A stretch of DNA of 64,000 nt from Planctomycetota bacterium (GTDB lineage Bacteria > Planctomycetota > PUPC01 > JACPCR01): assembly GCA_016179685.1 (NCBI GenBank), contig JACPCR010000110.1, positions 1-64,000 of the forward strand. The letters are read 5' to 3'. The notes beneath the pieces were generated by a model that was given only the letters and a program-made list of their open reading frames with translations, was not told where the DNA came from and searched no databases. Numbering within the stretch: the stretch's first letter is position 1; every line of letters begins with the position of its first letter. The position numbers and the translations under genes were made by a program. This document shows, piece after piece, positions 45,401 to 52,412 of this stretch.

Positions 45401-46074
45401 GGCCCGGAGTCGAAATCTCCGAGTTTCAGGTCTGGGAGTTCGCCTGGCCTTCCAAGAACCTCGCCTACGTCAGGCCTGCGGGTGCTGAATCCGAGGCCGG
45501 CGAACTGAATCTCGGGGAAGAGACCCGTGAGGGAGAAGAGGAGGCTGAGGAGGGGGCCGAGCTTGACGCCGAAGAAGACTTCTCCGGCCAGGGCCTTCAC
45601 GGAAAGATGAAGGACGCACAGGTCCGGGTGCGCAACACGGACCCTGACCAGATCGCCGGACCGTTCCTCCCCGCCGGGGACAACCCCCTCAAGGTTCTCG
45701 ACGGCCGGCTCTACCGGGCGGACCAGACGCTTCCGTGGTATAACAAAGTCGGGCAGAATGACCCGTTCGGCCTGTGGTTCGAGCTGGACTTCGGGCAGGA
45801 GGCGCAGTTCGACGTTCTGGCGGTCTACAGCCACACGACGCGTCAGTCCGAGTTGATCCGAAGCCTCGGCTTCATGGCCTTTGACGGCAAGAAGGGGCCA
45901 GGGGGGGAGCTCCACCACGATCGGCCCCTGGCTCTGATCACGGATAATGACCAATTCTTTCGCTTGGCCGAGGTTCCCCACTCCCGCTGCCGCGAGCTGC
46001 GGTGCTACCTGGGAGAGGTCCGTAAGGAATACGGCCTCAGTGAAATCGAGGCCTACCAAACCAAGCGCCGGTGA
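39496..46074 (+). CDS. Giant multidomain exported protein with glycoside-hydrolase-like barrel and propeller
   Basis: The product is about 2192 residues. GGAGGT lies six bases before a TTG at 39496, which opens on a signal peptide (YLSLLVLAAGLPLDLAA); an ATG at 39475 is the alternative. Rough layout: beta-rich Ig-like domains 30-480; a TIM-barrel, beta-galactosidase-like region 490-830 (IGFDMLTWAGTGGSLRY, IDYVSWYKPWYNEG, IAVAFENAGHDCAA, with candidate Glu/Asp acids); a GATase-like domain 855-970 (VALLCSFSQMAF, VRQAAPLPPKVLEEIL, GGLVVVDAAT); Ig-like 1080-1180; unknown 1200-1430; a beta-propeller 1460-1900; an acidic linker; and a discoidin-like C-terminus from 2088 (LWFELDFGQEAQFDVLAVYS). Probably a cell-surface or secreted polysaccharide-active protein; activity unproven. 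Confidence 0.85.
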   Translation: MLRARTYLSLLVLAAGLPLDLAAEPAPDELDERLGIEGTGADSKGLETPSGLPDETAEPALPDRGPYTVELVTWDDPKIPLDAVAVDRQFGRARTVAYWIPDIRLNGLLVTPPDSEFLEDVGLLLSLRCRRKTDLDDGVYEFKPGNASFEVKGDRIVPRTEAVVVNGETVKLRLVPVTFESTDVDRTRWFPFGMSLHADNVNLLERFKKAGPPIAGSSFYRLTLYLPAGQEYVSSWCKFHVTAAGTIEPGNVPPQVRYKDRTFHRIQEVQEIAEGRPARFEIDCGKVRVLGPVLWPSGSEAVLAFSAEAGDEIPAATLKPHAALGAAVPLRFEACPPPADLAAHFASSGRPISAFKTRIDVPWSGSAELAFHFQDSGNSRSVVVTPRESKLHLWTRQQRSAYLDTETIECRLVALGLAGAEAHLVLLEDGRPEWILARITLGAGPSQTRFIHIQPAGIHPGDYRLVARAASHESLPIPLSIRSSARKSNLLISNMTICMEGWEQPDLVAVARRQAAIGFDMLTWAGTGGSLRYETLGTMDPGLTSALVESGLPADLAYVPGNEEKFLEECVRQRIGFIDYVSWYKPWYNEGLTFHHTYPPDVDRWIRREQLLFGAAASFPSYWGVSYTWFPRLFGYVENGVDTDIHKNDRNRMLSEELDRKGFPQLSDEEGRFVEAHAASEDGEKRRRAEALAQRHIGRVRGYGEAFYEHFKLYAEGVREVRPDGIAVAFENAGHDCAAAGNYLPLFYGALSAATMEAYTDFGDWAFEAAFTTDWVRAAMKARPDRQRPFWLAAEPNAPPAIRYGYMLQAIGRRVEGTSYPFSASYPDSMDRTVGTIVSFLKAYGGVQPFVEVEPDVALLCSFSQMAFDGRTLFACHAAYTELARAQFVPQCIYEETIERGGLRGSGIRVLFIVRQAAPLPPKVLEEILAFQQAGGLVVVDAATKTPIPGARRLSFTVRHIWEPDMGGFEQAHRLALWKQYLGHREEIISMLRDRVRPFAQSEDERVITSTLTGGSVRFVFAVNDSFDPDKPEQQLHVFHRKRDVPLVFRDGRAAVYDLETLQPVGGEVTDRGLRIKLDLFDHPGLILAVLPEPIAAITTDAPQEVSLGDRFFARSRLIGRSGQPIAGPTPVHYRLRSPSGLERESLYRAAGVDDPAVFRLGLNDERGEWTLEVTDRVGGRQIRAVVRVSSPSAAPTLARPAGRVLVPREEATRRFLQDSEEKLVVLEENQQRLRPLAHRLADALNQSGRPARVLEVDPTCFDEILLRWYPTEREKRQMREVEEYRLVGARREMSTYVEPKTRRHVVALSGYASIPPDFLLARPAILFGGGRLAQSLDGVSPYRLSPHDPGPGNAVLNLVFSAFEARKHALAIVASDVTGFEAGIEEALALLASDRSSREQSPGPESRSDTAPLPYRLSPVANGYTGMPAAIDVAVPPTAPGSWRQPSETRVSIRHPISDLFKGFFASVTAVNRSGDFLVQPGHGQRRVLIGRGGKVLGAIDSPKGIFRISLSDDAQWLYLGLQGDARSDWMKSLDGKPVVAQCSPNGILRAVSILCPNPGNDYAFGQISDKTDFFVVAPDSQTLFTTREGGLTVGPLGGPYRLYNHSPHFRDFHETHSPDWPNGMALSADGKTLAMSCWAHPTANSMGGPLFMCAVSTEILALDTQALHPVWTIVPKNVTAWEQAPFHGCISVNPDASRVAYVDARHQLGVVDRSGKTIWTASWQTGKPDSNLRYPPQRIEMSDDGRTVLALYPDLDMAVVAREGSETRVVRPLPTGAGLAPDGRLIFSTRSGDLEFFSDSGELVGKKKLPRGEAALHSLGPHGFALAYGDGSVARWNWDAQPVFEIPAEQVAAPRAGPLLPGPDFRIVTALPTWPVPTLEILKKHASATLKAKGDPALPLAVPASPHTFNIHLAYRKSEDNPPFSVVLSDGRQREEFHLDLPAAHGRTQDIAWPGRKRPLRVECKAGPGVEISEFQVWEFAWPSKNLAYVRPAGAESEAGELNLGEETREGEEEAEEGAELDAEEDFSGQGLHGKMKDAQVRVRNTDPDQIAGPFLPAGDNPLKVLDGRLYRADQTLPWYNKVGQNDPFGLWFELDFGQEAQFDVLAVYSHTTRQSELIRSLGFMAFDGKKGPGGELHHDRPLALITDNDQFFRLAEVPHSRCRELRCYLGEVRKEYGLSEIEAYQTKRR

Positions 46075-46154
46075 ACGGAGGCTGGACCGCGGCCGATTGC
46101 AACGCTTTCACCCTCATGGTCTGCTCCCGCATCCTGGATGGAGGTTGACACCGT

Positions 46155-46751
46155 ATGAAACCGAAATCAGCCGGACTTGCTTTCCTCCTCGCTGGTCTCT
46201 GCTTTCTGGCGATTTTCCGCGTCTGGGCCGGCGATTCCGAAAAGTCCAAGGCCGAAGACATCGATCCGCGGGGCAAACGCTCCGTCGTCGGCGACGATTA
46301 TGGCTGGATTCACATCCATTACGAAAAGGGAAAATGGTTGGTCCATTGGTCATCTCGAATGGATGAGAAGATCGAGTGGCAAGGCCGCGTGGTGGCCGAG
46401 GACGGCACCTGGGTCAAGTTCGATACGCGCTCCTTCGAAGAGAACAAGCCAGGCAAAAAAAAAGAGAAGGAGACGAACGGGGAAGGGAAAGAGGCTGCCG
46501 ACGCCGCGCTCCCAGACCGAGCCCAAAAACGCGAGAATGAGCTTCGGTTCGCCAGCCTGTCTGCGGGGAAGGCCGACGGCCTGGTGCTGGTTACCGACGG
46601 CACGAAGCTGTATTTCGATATCTTTGCGGATGGCAAGCGTGTGCCCAGCAAACGGGTCTTCATCGGAGGCACGATGGCGAATCCGTCCAAGGTGCCCTTC
46701 GTGCTGCAAGCTCCCGCGGACCGATCGGATAAACGCAAGTCCTCCCTCTGA
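46155..46751 (+). CDS. Exported hypothetical protein
   Basis: Not recognised. The 198-residue product has a signal peptide (GLAFLLAGLCFLAIFRVWA), a short beta-rich segment (DYGWIHIHYEKGKWLVHWSS), a Lys/Glu-rich linker and a second beta segment (GLVLVTDGTKLYFDIFADGK). The start is 80 bases after the giant gene and the stop 66 bases before the zinc-ribbon gene, on the same strand, so it could belong to one transcript with them. Confidence 0.65.
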   Translation: MKPKSAGLAFLLAGLCFLAIFRVWAGDSEKSKAEDIDPRGKRSVVGDDYGWIHIHYEKGKWLVHWSSRMDEKIEWQGRVVAEDGTWVKFDTRSFEENKPGKKKEKETNGEGKEAADAALPDRAQKRENELRFASLSAGKADGLVLVTDGTKLYFDIFADGKRVPSKRVFIGGTMANPSKVPFVLQAPADRSDKRKSSL

Positions 46752-46817
46752 CCCGACCCTCCCGTTCTTTTGCCCTTCGGGAGCTTGCCGTCGATTCTGA
46801 ATCCGGAAGCGTGCGCC

Positions 46818-48296
46818 ATGGCTGACCCCATCCGATGCGAATGCGGGAAGGAATATTCTCAGGATTCCGTCTCTCGAGGCCCGAAGGTCAAGTGCCCTTA
46901 CTGCGGCCGGGAACGGCCAGTCCGGGAAGCTCCTCCCACCCCTGCCGGCGCAGTGGCCTCACCACAAGCCCGCCCTGCCGCTGCCCCAGGCGCTTGTCCG
47001 AGCTGCGGCGCGGCCATTGCCCCCGGCGCGGTGCTCTGCGTTCAGTGCGGCTACCACATCCTTCGCGGTCAGAAGGTGGGCGGAGGGTCCGCTCCTTCGT
47101 CCAAAGCAGAAGCCGCGACGGCGGCAGAGACCGATGAAGACGAGGTGGTCATTCCGCTATGGCCGAAAATTGTGGCAGCCGTCCTGGCGGTGCTCGTGCT
47201 CGCCTGGGCTGGCCTAGCGTTGCGCAGCGGATACCTCTACACCCCGATGGAAGGGTACGTCGCGCCAGTGGTCAAGGTGCGGGAATTCGAGCTGGATGAA
47301 GATCAAGCGGCCTCTGAAGCGGCAAAGAAGATCGCGTCCCGCCTGGGAGACGTGCCCCATTTCTTCAGCCGGTACTGCAGCCGCCTCGCGGACCAGCCGC
47401 AGAAAACGGCGCGCACCAAGGAGATCGCCCTGGAAAAAATCATCGAGCGGCTGCCGGACGACGTGGACCCCGGGTGTCTTCTCGAGATACCCAAGGAGCG
47501 CGACCTGGCCTTCCGAGCTGCAACGGGATGGCTGATACCGCGTGTTTCGACAGCCTGGCTGCTTGAAAAATCCTGCCGTTCCAGCGCTGGTGGCCGGCTC
47601 CTCTGTGCCACGGCACTCCGACACAGTTTCCCCTATCACGAGCTGGATGAAAAAGGCGTCGGTCAACTCGCCCAGAGAACCTCCCTGCCCGCAAAACAGA
47701 AGATTTACGATGAGCTTTTCGATGCGGCCAATCAGCGGCTCAAGAACGAGCTAGCCGGACGATACCGGCTCAGGCTGCTCACCGCGTGGAAAGATAGCAG
47801 GGGCGAAACGGAGGGAGTTTTTGAGACGGAGAAGCCGGTCCTGGACGTCACTGGCGGAGGCCGAGAGTGGTCCGTGACCTTTTTCAAGAAAATGTGGACC
47901 GGCTCGGCGTGTGATCTTCTCGAATGGAAACTGGAACAGGAGCTTGCCGCGGTGCTCGACGACTTCCAGGGCTTCAGCCGCGCCGCCGCGCTGGCGAAGG
48001 GGAAGGCCTCTGTGCAGTGCCCGGAGAAGAAGCTGGTCTTGACCATCGAGATGAAGGGCATCCCGAGATACCGTCCAGAAAAGGAGGAGGAGTTTTTTAC
48101 CCAGGACGAGGCCCAGGAATTTGCGACCCAGGTGGCGGAAGAGCTGGCGAAATACGACGCGTCCGTCCCGGCTCCTCAAGTGCGTTCCCGCATGAAGGCA
48201 TTCGACCCGCTCCATGGCGGCATCGTCTTTTTCGTGCCGACTCCCGCGATTCCGGGCTTCTCCAGGCTCGAACCCGTTCTGTGCAGCGATCGTTGA
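46818..48296 (+). CDS. Zinc-ribbon membrane protein of unknown function
   Basis: The 492-residue product has two N-terminal zinc ribbons: CECGKEYS...CPYCGRE, and CPSCGAAIAPGAVLCVQCGYH. A Pro/Ala linker leads to one membrane helix near residue 120 (IVAAVLAVLVLAWAGLAL). The remaining 350 residues would be outside the cytoplasm, with no recognised motif (VREFELDEDQAASEAAKKIASR, CLLEIPKERDLAFRAATG). The N-in topology with cytosolic zinc ribbons is a style common in planctomycete-like genomes. The ATG at 46818 is the one that starts the ribbon. Confidence 0.7.
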   Translation: MADPIRCECGKEYSQDSVSRGPKVKCPYCGRERPVREAPPTPAGAVASPQARPAAAPGACPSCGAAIAPGAVLCVQCGYHILRGQKVGGGSAPSSKAEAATAAETDEDEVVIPLWPKIVAAVLAVLVLAWAGLALRSGYLYTPMEGYVAPVVKVREFELDEDQAASEAAKKIASRLGDVPHFFSRYCSRLADQPQKTARTKEIALEKIIERLPDDVDPGCLLEIPKERDLAFRAATGWLIPRVSTAWLLEKSCRSSAGGRLLCATALRHSFPYHELDEKGVGQLAQRTSLPAKQKIYDELFDAANQRLKNELAGRYRLRLLTAWKDSRGETEGVFETEKPVLDVTGGGREWSVTFFKKMWTGSACDLLEWKLEQELAAVLDDFQGFSRAAALAKGKASVQCPEKKLVLTIEMKGIPRYRPEKEEEFFTQDEAQEFATQVAEELAKYDASVPAPQVRSRMKAFDPLHGGIVFFVPTPAIPGFSRLEPVLCSDR

Positions 48297-48302
48297 GTGC
48301 GA

Positions 48303-48308
48303 TATAAT
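48303..48308 (+). promoter_or_regulatory. TATAAT -10 box before the membrane-anchored propeller gene
   Basis: A perfect TATAAT lies 40 bases before the ATG, immediately after the zinc-ribbon gene. The -35 region is poor. Confidence 0.4.
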
Positions 48309-48347
48309 TGATGTTTTAAGGCGTCCATTGAATGGCGACTCCCTTCC

Positions 48348-50093
48348 ATGTCCGATCCCAAACCGAGGCCGGGCTTTCCCTTCAAGTGGATGGCATTGCC
48401 GCTGGCTGCCGCCGCAGTCGTCTTCTACTTGCTCTTCCTTCAATCCGACTCGTCCGCTCCCCTGCTCGAGCCTCGTCAGGTCTATTTCTGCCGGAACGGG
48501 CTCTGGATTAAAGATTTTCACGCCGTTGACGTCTCGTTCTCCGTGGCATCCCAGGGGCAGACGCTGCGCGAGTCGCCACCGCTACCATGCGCCCGAGGCC
48601 TCCTCATCGGCCTGGCCTGGCAGAAGGGCGAGACCTATGAGCTTCGCGCTCGGTCCGCCCAGGGTGAGCAGAGCCTGCTTCTGCAAGCCCCCCTCAAGCC
48701 AGCGCCCTGCCTGGTCAACCTCATCGACCTGGAAGACATTCTCCCCCTGCGGGCGAATGAGGCCGAATCGAATCAGGCCTCCGTCGTCCGCTTCTCCTCG
48801 GACGGCGCGTTGCTGGTCATCGGTACCCAGCGCGGTTTTTTTCGAGTGATGGAGACCACCACCGGACGCAGCCTCCTCGAGAAGCGTATCACGGAAGGCC
48901 ACGTCCGCTCCGCCTGTTTCAGCGTTGACTCCGGAACGGTTTACGTGGGCGAGCAGACCCCCGACGGCTTCGTCACCGCCATCCGGGTCCGGGATGGGCA
49001 GGAGCTTTGGCGTTTCCGGCTCGCCGACGATCTCGAATCTTCCGTCCCGAATGACCCGAGAAGCGATCTGGCCTGGGCACAGCTCCCGGGCGCTTATCGC
49101 CTGATCACGACGCCTTCGGGCGACCTCCTCGTTCTTGGACTGCATAGCTGGGAAAAGGACGGCAAGGCCGTCGGCAGGTCCCGAATCTACCGGCTCGATC
49201 CCGCTACGGGCAAGCCGCGCTGGGCCTACCCGGCCGAGGGCCCCATGCCGTTGAGCATTCCGTGGATGGACGCCTCTTTCAAGGCCCACCGGCTGGCCTT
49301 CGTCGCCGTCTCCCCCTACCACGCGGACCCGGGCGAGGACACCGGCAAGTTCCGACCCGGCCGACTGCACGTTCTGGACGGCGAAACGGGTGACATCCTT
49401 TGGTTCTACAATTTTCAGCCGCTGACGCCCTATTTCACGAAAGTGCAAATCTGGCGCAGTATCGGGGTCTCGCCCGACGGCAAGTTCGTGTGCGCAGCGA
49501 CGAGCGACGGACGCGCCTACATATTCGAAGAGGCCGCCATGCTGGCAACCAGTGGCCGCAAGCCCGAAGTCTGGATCGGCGACCTTGCCACGCCGGTCGA
49601 TATGGCCGGGGAGCCCGTCGTGGCCACGACGGGGCTGCTGGCGACCGCTGCCACCGGGCCGCTCTTCCTCGTCGGAAACTCTTTCGTCCCCGCCCAATCC
49701 TCGGACGAGTCGGTTGAACCGCCCTCGGTGCACCCCGCGGAGAACAGCCTGAACATTTTCCAGTGGCAGGGTCACCGGTTGATCTGGCGCTGGCCAACGC
49801 CCAATGTGCCCTCCGGCCTGAAGCTATCCGCCGGCGAGCAGACCCTCGTGATCACCCTTTCCCACCCATACCGTTACCGCCGTGAAGACGTCAACGGCTT
49901 CCAGGTTTTTGATATGTACCAGCAGACGCCCGAGGAGCGTTTCCTCTACGAGTACCGTCTCGAGGGGCCCGTGGCCTACGACCAATTCGATCTTTCGGCG
50001 GATGGCCGCTGGGTGGCGGTGGTGGAGATACCTATCCCGCTGGCCGATGGCGTCACCACCCTCGGCCGATACCGATTGCATGTCGTTCATTAG
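48348..50093 (+). CDS. Membrane-anchored beta-propeller protein (PQQ-like) with N-terminal FN3-like domain
   Basis: The 581-residue product has one N-terminal membrane segment (ALPLAAAAVVFYLLFL). A 70-residue FN3-like domain follows (RQVYFCRNGLWIKDF, IGLAWQKGETYELRARSAQG), then a seven-or-eight-bladed PQQ-like propeller (VRFSSDGALLVIGTQRGFFRV, IYRLDPATGKPRWAYPA, LHVLDGETGDILWFYNF, IGVSPDGKFVCAATSDGRAY). The FN3-like segment closely resembles the N-terminus of the ECF S component encoded next (GLRLEWAREF, LNWQEDEEYEVWATDARG). It probably works at the outer face of the inner membrane with that transporter (inference). Confidence 0.78.
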   Translation: MSDPKPRPGFPFKWMALPLAAAAVVFYLLFLQSDSSAPLLEPRQVYFCRNGLWIKDFHAVDVSFSVASQGQTLRESPPLPCARGLLIGLAWQKGETYELRARSAQGEQSLLLQAPLKPAPCLVNLIDLEDILPLRANEAESNQASVVRFSSDGALLVIGTQRGFFRVMETTTGRSLLEKRITEGHVRSACFSVDSGTVYVGEQTPDGFVTAIRVRDGQELWRFRLADDLESSVPNDPRSDLAWAQLPGAYRLITTPSGDLLVLGLHSWEKDGKAVGRSRIYRLDPATGKPRWAYPAEGPMPLSIPWMDASFKAHRLAFVAVSPYHADPGEDTGKFRPGRLHVLDGETGDILWFYNFQPLTPYFTKVQIWRSIGVSPDGKFVCAATSDGRAYIFEEAAMLATSGRKPEVWIGDLATPVDMAGEPVVATTGLLATAATGPLFLVGNSFVPAQSSDESVEPPSVHPAENSLNIFQWQGHRLIWRWPTPNVPSGLKLSAGEQTLVITLSHPYRYRREDVNGFQVFDMYQQTPEERFLYEYRLEGPVAYDQFDLSADGRWVAVVEIPIPLADGVTTLGRYRLHVVH

Positions 50094-50218
50094 CGAAGCG
50101 TTGACCGAAAGCTGTAGGCTGAATCCCGAACGTGTCCCGGCAGGACCTGCCCCGCTGGGAGCAGGGGTGCGAAGCTCGCGGATTCGCTTCGCAGCGACGC
50201 AGAGAAACAAAATCGGCA

Positions 50219-50298
50219 TGAACCACGGAGAGCACGGAGAAAATCAGCAAAGGTATTCATCAGAATCCCTCCGTGTCCTCCGAGTCCTCCGTGGTTCA
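50219..50298. repeat. Dispersed hairpin repeat, copy 3
   Basis: TGAACCACGGAG at 50219-50230 pairs with CTCCGTGGTTCA at 50287-50298, with inner GCACGGAG/CTCCGTG repeats. It has the same design as the copies at 36247 and 36363 but with GAG/CTC in place of GAT/ATC. It sits in the gap before the ECF operon; the rest of 50094-50480 shows no gene. Confidence 0.7.
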
Positions 50299-50480
50299 CC
50301 CTGGGTTAGCGCCCTCGCTATGATGATAAAAGTCTCTCCGCCTTGCTGGCCGATGAATACTCTCCGTTTGGGGCACTCCTCGCCCATAACCTGGGGAAAG
50401 GGAGAAAACGCAAGTGATTGTGTAGAAGGGTTTTGTCGGGTTGTTTCATAACTTCTCAACAAGTTCGGGGAGATGGTTCG

Positions 50481-52412
50481 GTGTTGAAATACTTCTGCCT
50501 TGTACTCTCGGTATCGGTGCTCGCCGGATGCTCCGGGACCGACGAATCATCTCTGCCGCCCCTCCATGACATCCGATTCCTCCCCGGCGGCCTGCGGCTC
50601 GAATGGGCCAGGGAGTTCGCCCTGGCGGAGCTGGGAATCCGTGACAGCCGGGGCCATCTCCTGGTACGCTGGCCCGTCGGAGGCGTCTCACTTCGTAGCC
50701 AGCAGGTGGTGCTCAACTGGCAGGAAGATGAAGAGTACGAGGTTTGGGCCACGGATGCCCGGGGACGGTCCACCTCGACCATGGCCCGCGCGCCCCATCG
50801 CCGCGAGCGATTTCTTCTCAGCTTCCAGGTCCCTACGGGCCGAGAGATTACGGAGGGGGACGATTCGCCCATCCAGATTCCTTTCGGAGCTGACTTTGAC
50901 GCCACGATCCTGGTCGAGAATCTCTCCCGACACTTGACGGTCTTCAGCCTTCAACTCGAATGCTCGCCGGGCATCGAGCGCCGGACGCTTGATGCTCCGG
51001 CGGCAGAACCTCCGTCGCGGCCGGAGTCTCCGACCCGACCCCAAGAGCCGAGTCCGGTCGTCACCCGCTTCGAAGGCTCGCTTGAGGTCAATCTTGAGCG
51101 GTGGCATCGGCAAATCAAGTTCAGGATTCCTGAGGGAGCGGCGGCCTTGCAGGCCCTGAGGGTCATTGGCCGAATCTGTTCCTCCGGCCAGACGCCGATC
51201 GAGGTTAGGCGCGAGGCCCGCATTCTGCCCGTCCCGCTTTCCCGGCTGCGGGAGGGCGTGGCGCTGGGTGACGTTCTTCTTCCCGCGGACGAGCGCGGCA
51301 GGCCCGACCCGAGGCGACGTCCGGATACTCTGACTTTGCCGGACCCGGTGAGCCGCGCACTGCGCCGGCTGCTCCAGATTCCCGATCCGGTGATCGATTA
51401 CTATTCACCCGCCGCTTACCAGGCCATCCCGGTAACCAACCGCAGCAGCGACACACTAAGCGTGCTGGTCAGCAGCGAAGTCAGGGCCCCGGGAGGAAGC
51501 CGCCCGATAGCTGCGCTCTCCCCCCCGGAGGATCGCAGCGCCTCGGGCCGCGCCGCGGCGGTTCTGGCCGACCTGCGCCCGGGCGAGACGGCCTCAGTCA
51601 TCCTGCCCGTTCACGTGAATCCCGTCCTCGCCCTGCCCGGCTGCTACGTCCGGCGTCTGGAGGTCCGGCCCCTCGGCATGGATTCCGTGATGGCCTTGAA
51701 GGAACTGCCTCTCGAGGTACGCACGCCCGATTTCCGGGCCTTTCTGGTCAGCCTCGTCGCCGCTGTCGTTACGGCCGTCGTGTCCCTCGCCGCGCTCGTC
51801 CTGCACCGGCAGCTCTTCCGGCAGTTTTCCGTGCGGGCCCTCGTCCTGATCGCCCTGTTCGGCAGCACAGCTTTTGCCGTGATTAACCTTCCTTCCACCC
51901 TCCTCTTCAGCCTCGTCTATGCCGTCTTGGGCCCGTTCGCCTTCCTCGTCACGGGACTGCTCGACCAGCTCGTCTTCTCACTCCTCCTCGTAACCCTCGT
52001 CATCTTGGTGCCTCGCCCGGGCACGGTCGGCCTCGCCCTCGCTCTTCGCCAACTCCTTGCCGCCGTCGTTTTCGGGAATTTCTACCTCCCGACCTTACTC
52101 TTCACCGGCACCACCATCGGCTTCCTCGAGGCCGCGCTCTGGCTCTCGGGGGCCACACGTTCCCCACGCCGGATCGACCGCTATCCTGCCGCGCCGGTCC
52201 GGACCGCCTTGGCGGTCGGCCTGGCCCTCGGCATCGGACACGCGCTCGCCGCCCTTGTCCACTACCAGCTCCAGATCGCCCTCTACCGCTTTTACCTCGC
52301 CGATTGGTACATCGGCCTAAGCGTCGCCGTCCACGGCTTCCTCTACTCGTTCCTCGGCGCCGTCTGGGGCCTCCGCTTCGGCTGGCAGCTCCGCAAAATC
52401 TCCACCTCATGA
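50481..52412 (+). CDS. ECF transporter S component fused to a lipoprotein Ig-like domain
   Basis: The 643-residue product starts with GTG at 50481, GGGGAGA upstream. Its leader ends in a lipobox (SVSVLAGC). About 400 periplasmic residues follow: an FN3-like domain (LRLEWAREFALAELGI, WQEDEEYEVWATDARG), a further beta-rich domain and a Pro/Arg-rich linker. Seven membrane segments start near residue 420 (one anchor plus six), ending in HYQLQIALYRFYLADWYIGL. The six-helix end and its neighbours (fused ATPase, T protein) fit a YkoE-like substrate-binding S component of an energy-coupling-factor importer, probably for a vitamin such as a thiamine precursor; the substrate is inferred from family layout only. 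A lipoprotein extension of this size on an S component is, to my knowledge, unusual. Confidence 0.75.
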   Translation: MLKYFCLVLSVSVLAGCSGTDESSLPPLHDIRFLPGGLRLEWAREFALAELGIRDSRGHLLVRWPVGGVSLRSQQVVLNWQEDEEYEVWATDARGRSTSTMARAPHRRERFLLSFQVPTGREITEGDDSPIQIPFGADFDATILVENLSRHLTVFSLQLECSPGIERRTLDAPAAEPPSRPESPTRPQEPSPVVTRFEGSLEVNLERWHRQIKFRIPEGAAALQALRVIGRICSSGQTPIEVRREARILPVPLSRLREGVALGDVLLPADERGRPDPRRRPDTLTLPDPVSRALRRLLQIPDPVIDYYSPAAYQAIPVTNRSSDTLSVLVSSEVRAPGGSRPIAALSPPEDRSASGRAAAVLADLRPGETASVILPVHVNPVLALPGCYVRRLEVRPLGMDSVMALKELPLEVRTPDFRAFLVSLVAAVVTAVVSLAALVLHRQLFRQFSVRALVLIALFGSTAFAVINLPSTLLFSLVYAVLGPFAFLVTGLLDQLVFSLLLVTLVILVPRPGTVGLALALRQLLAAVVFGNFYLPTLLFTGTTIGFLEAALWLSGATRSPRRIDRYPAAPVRTALAVGLALGIGHALAALVHYQLQIALYRFYLADWYIGLSVAVHGFLYSFLGAVWGLRFGWQLRKISTS

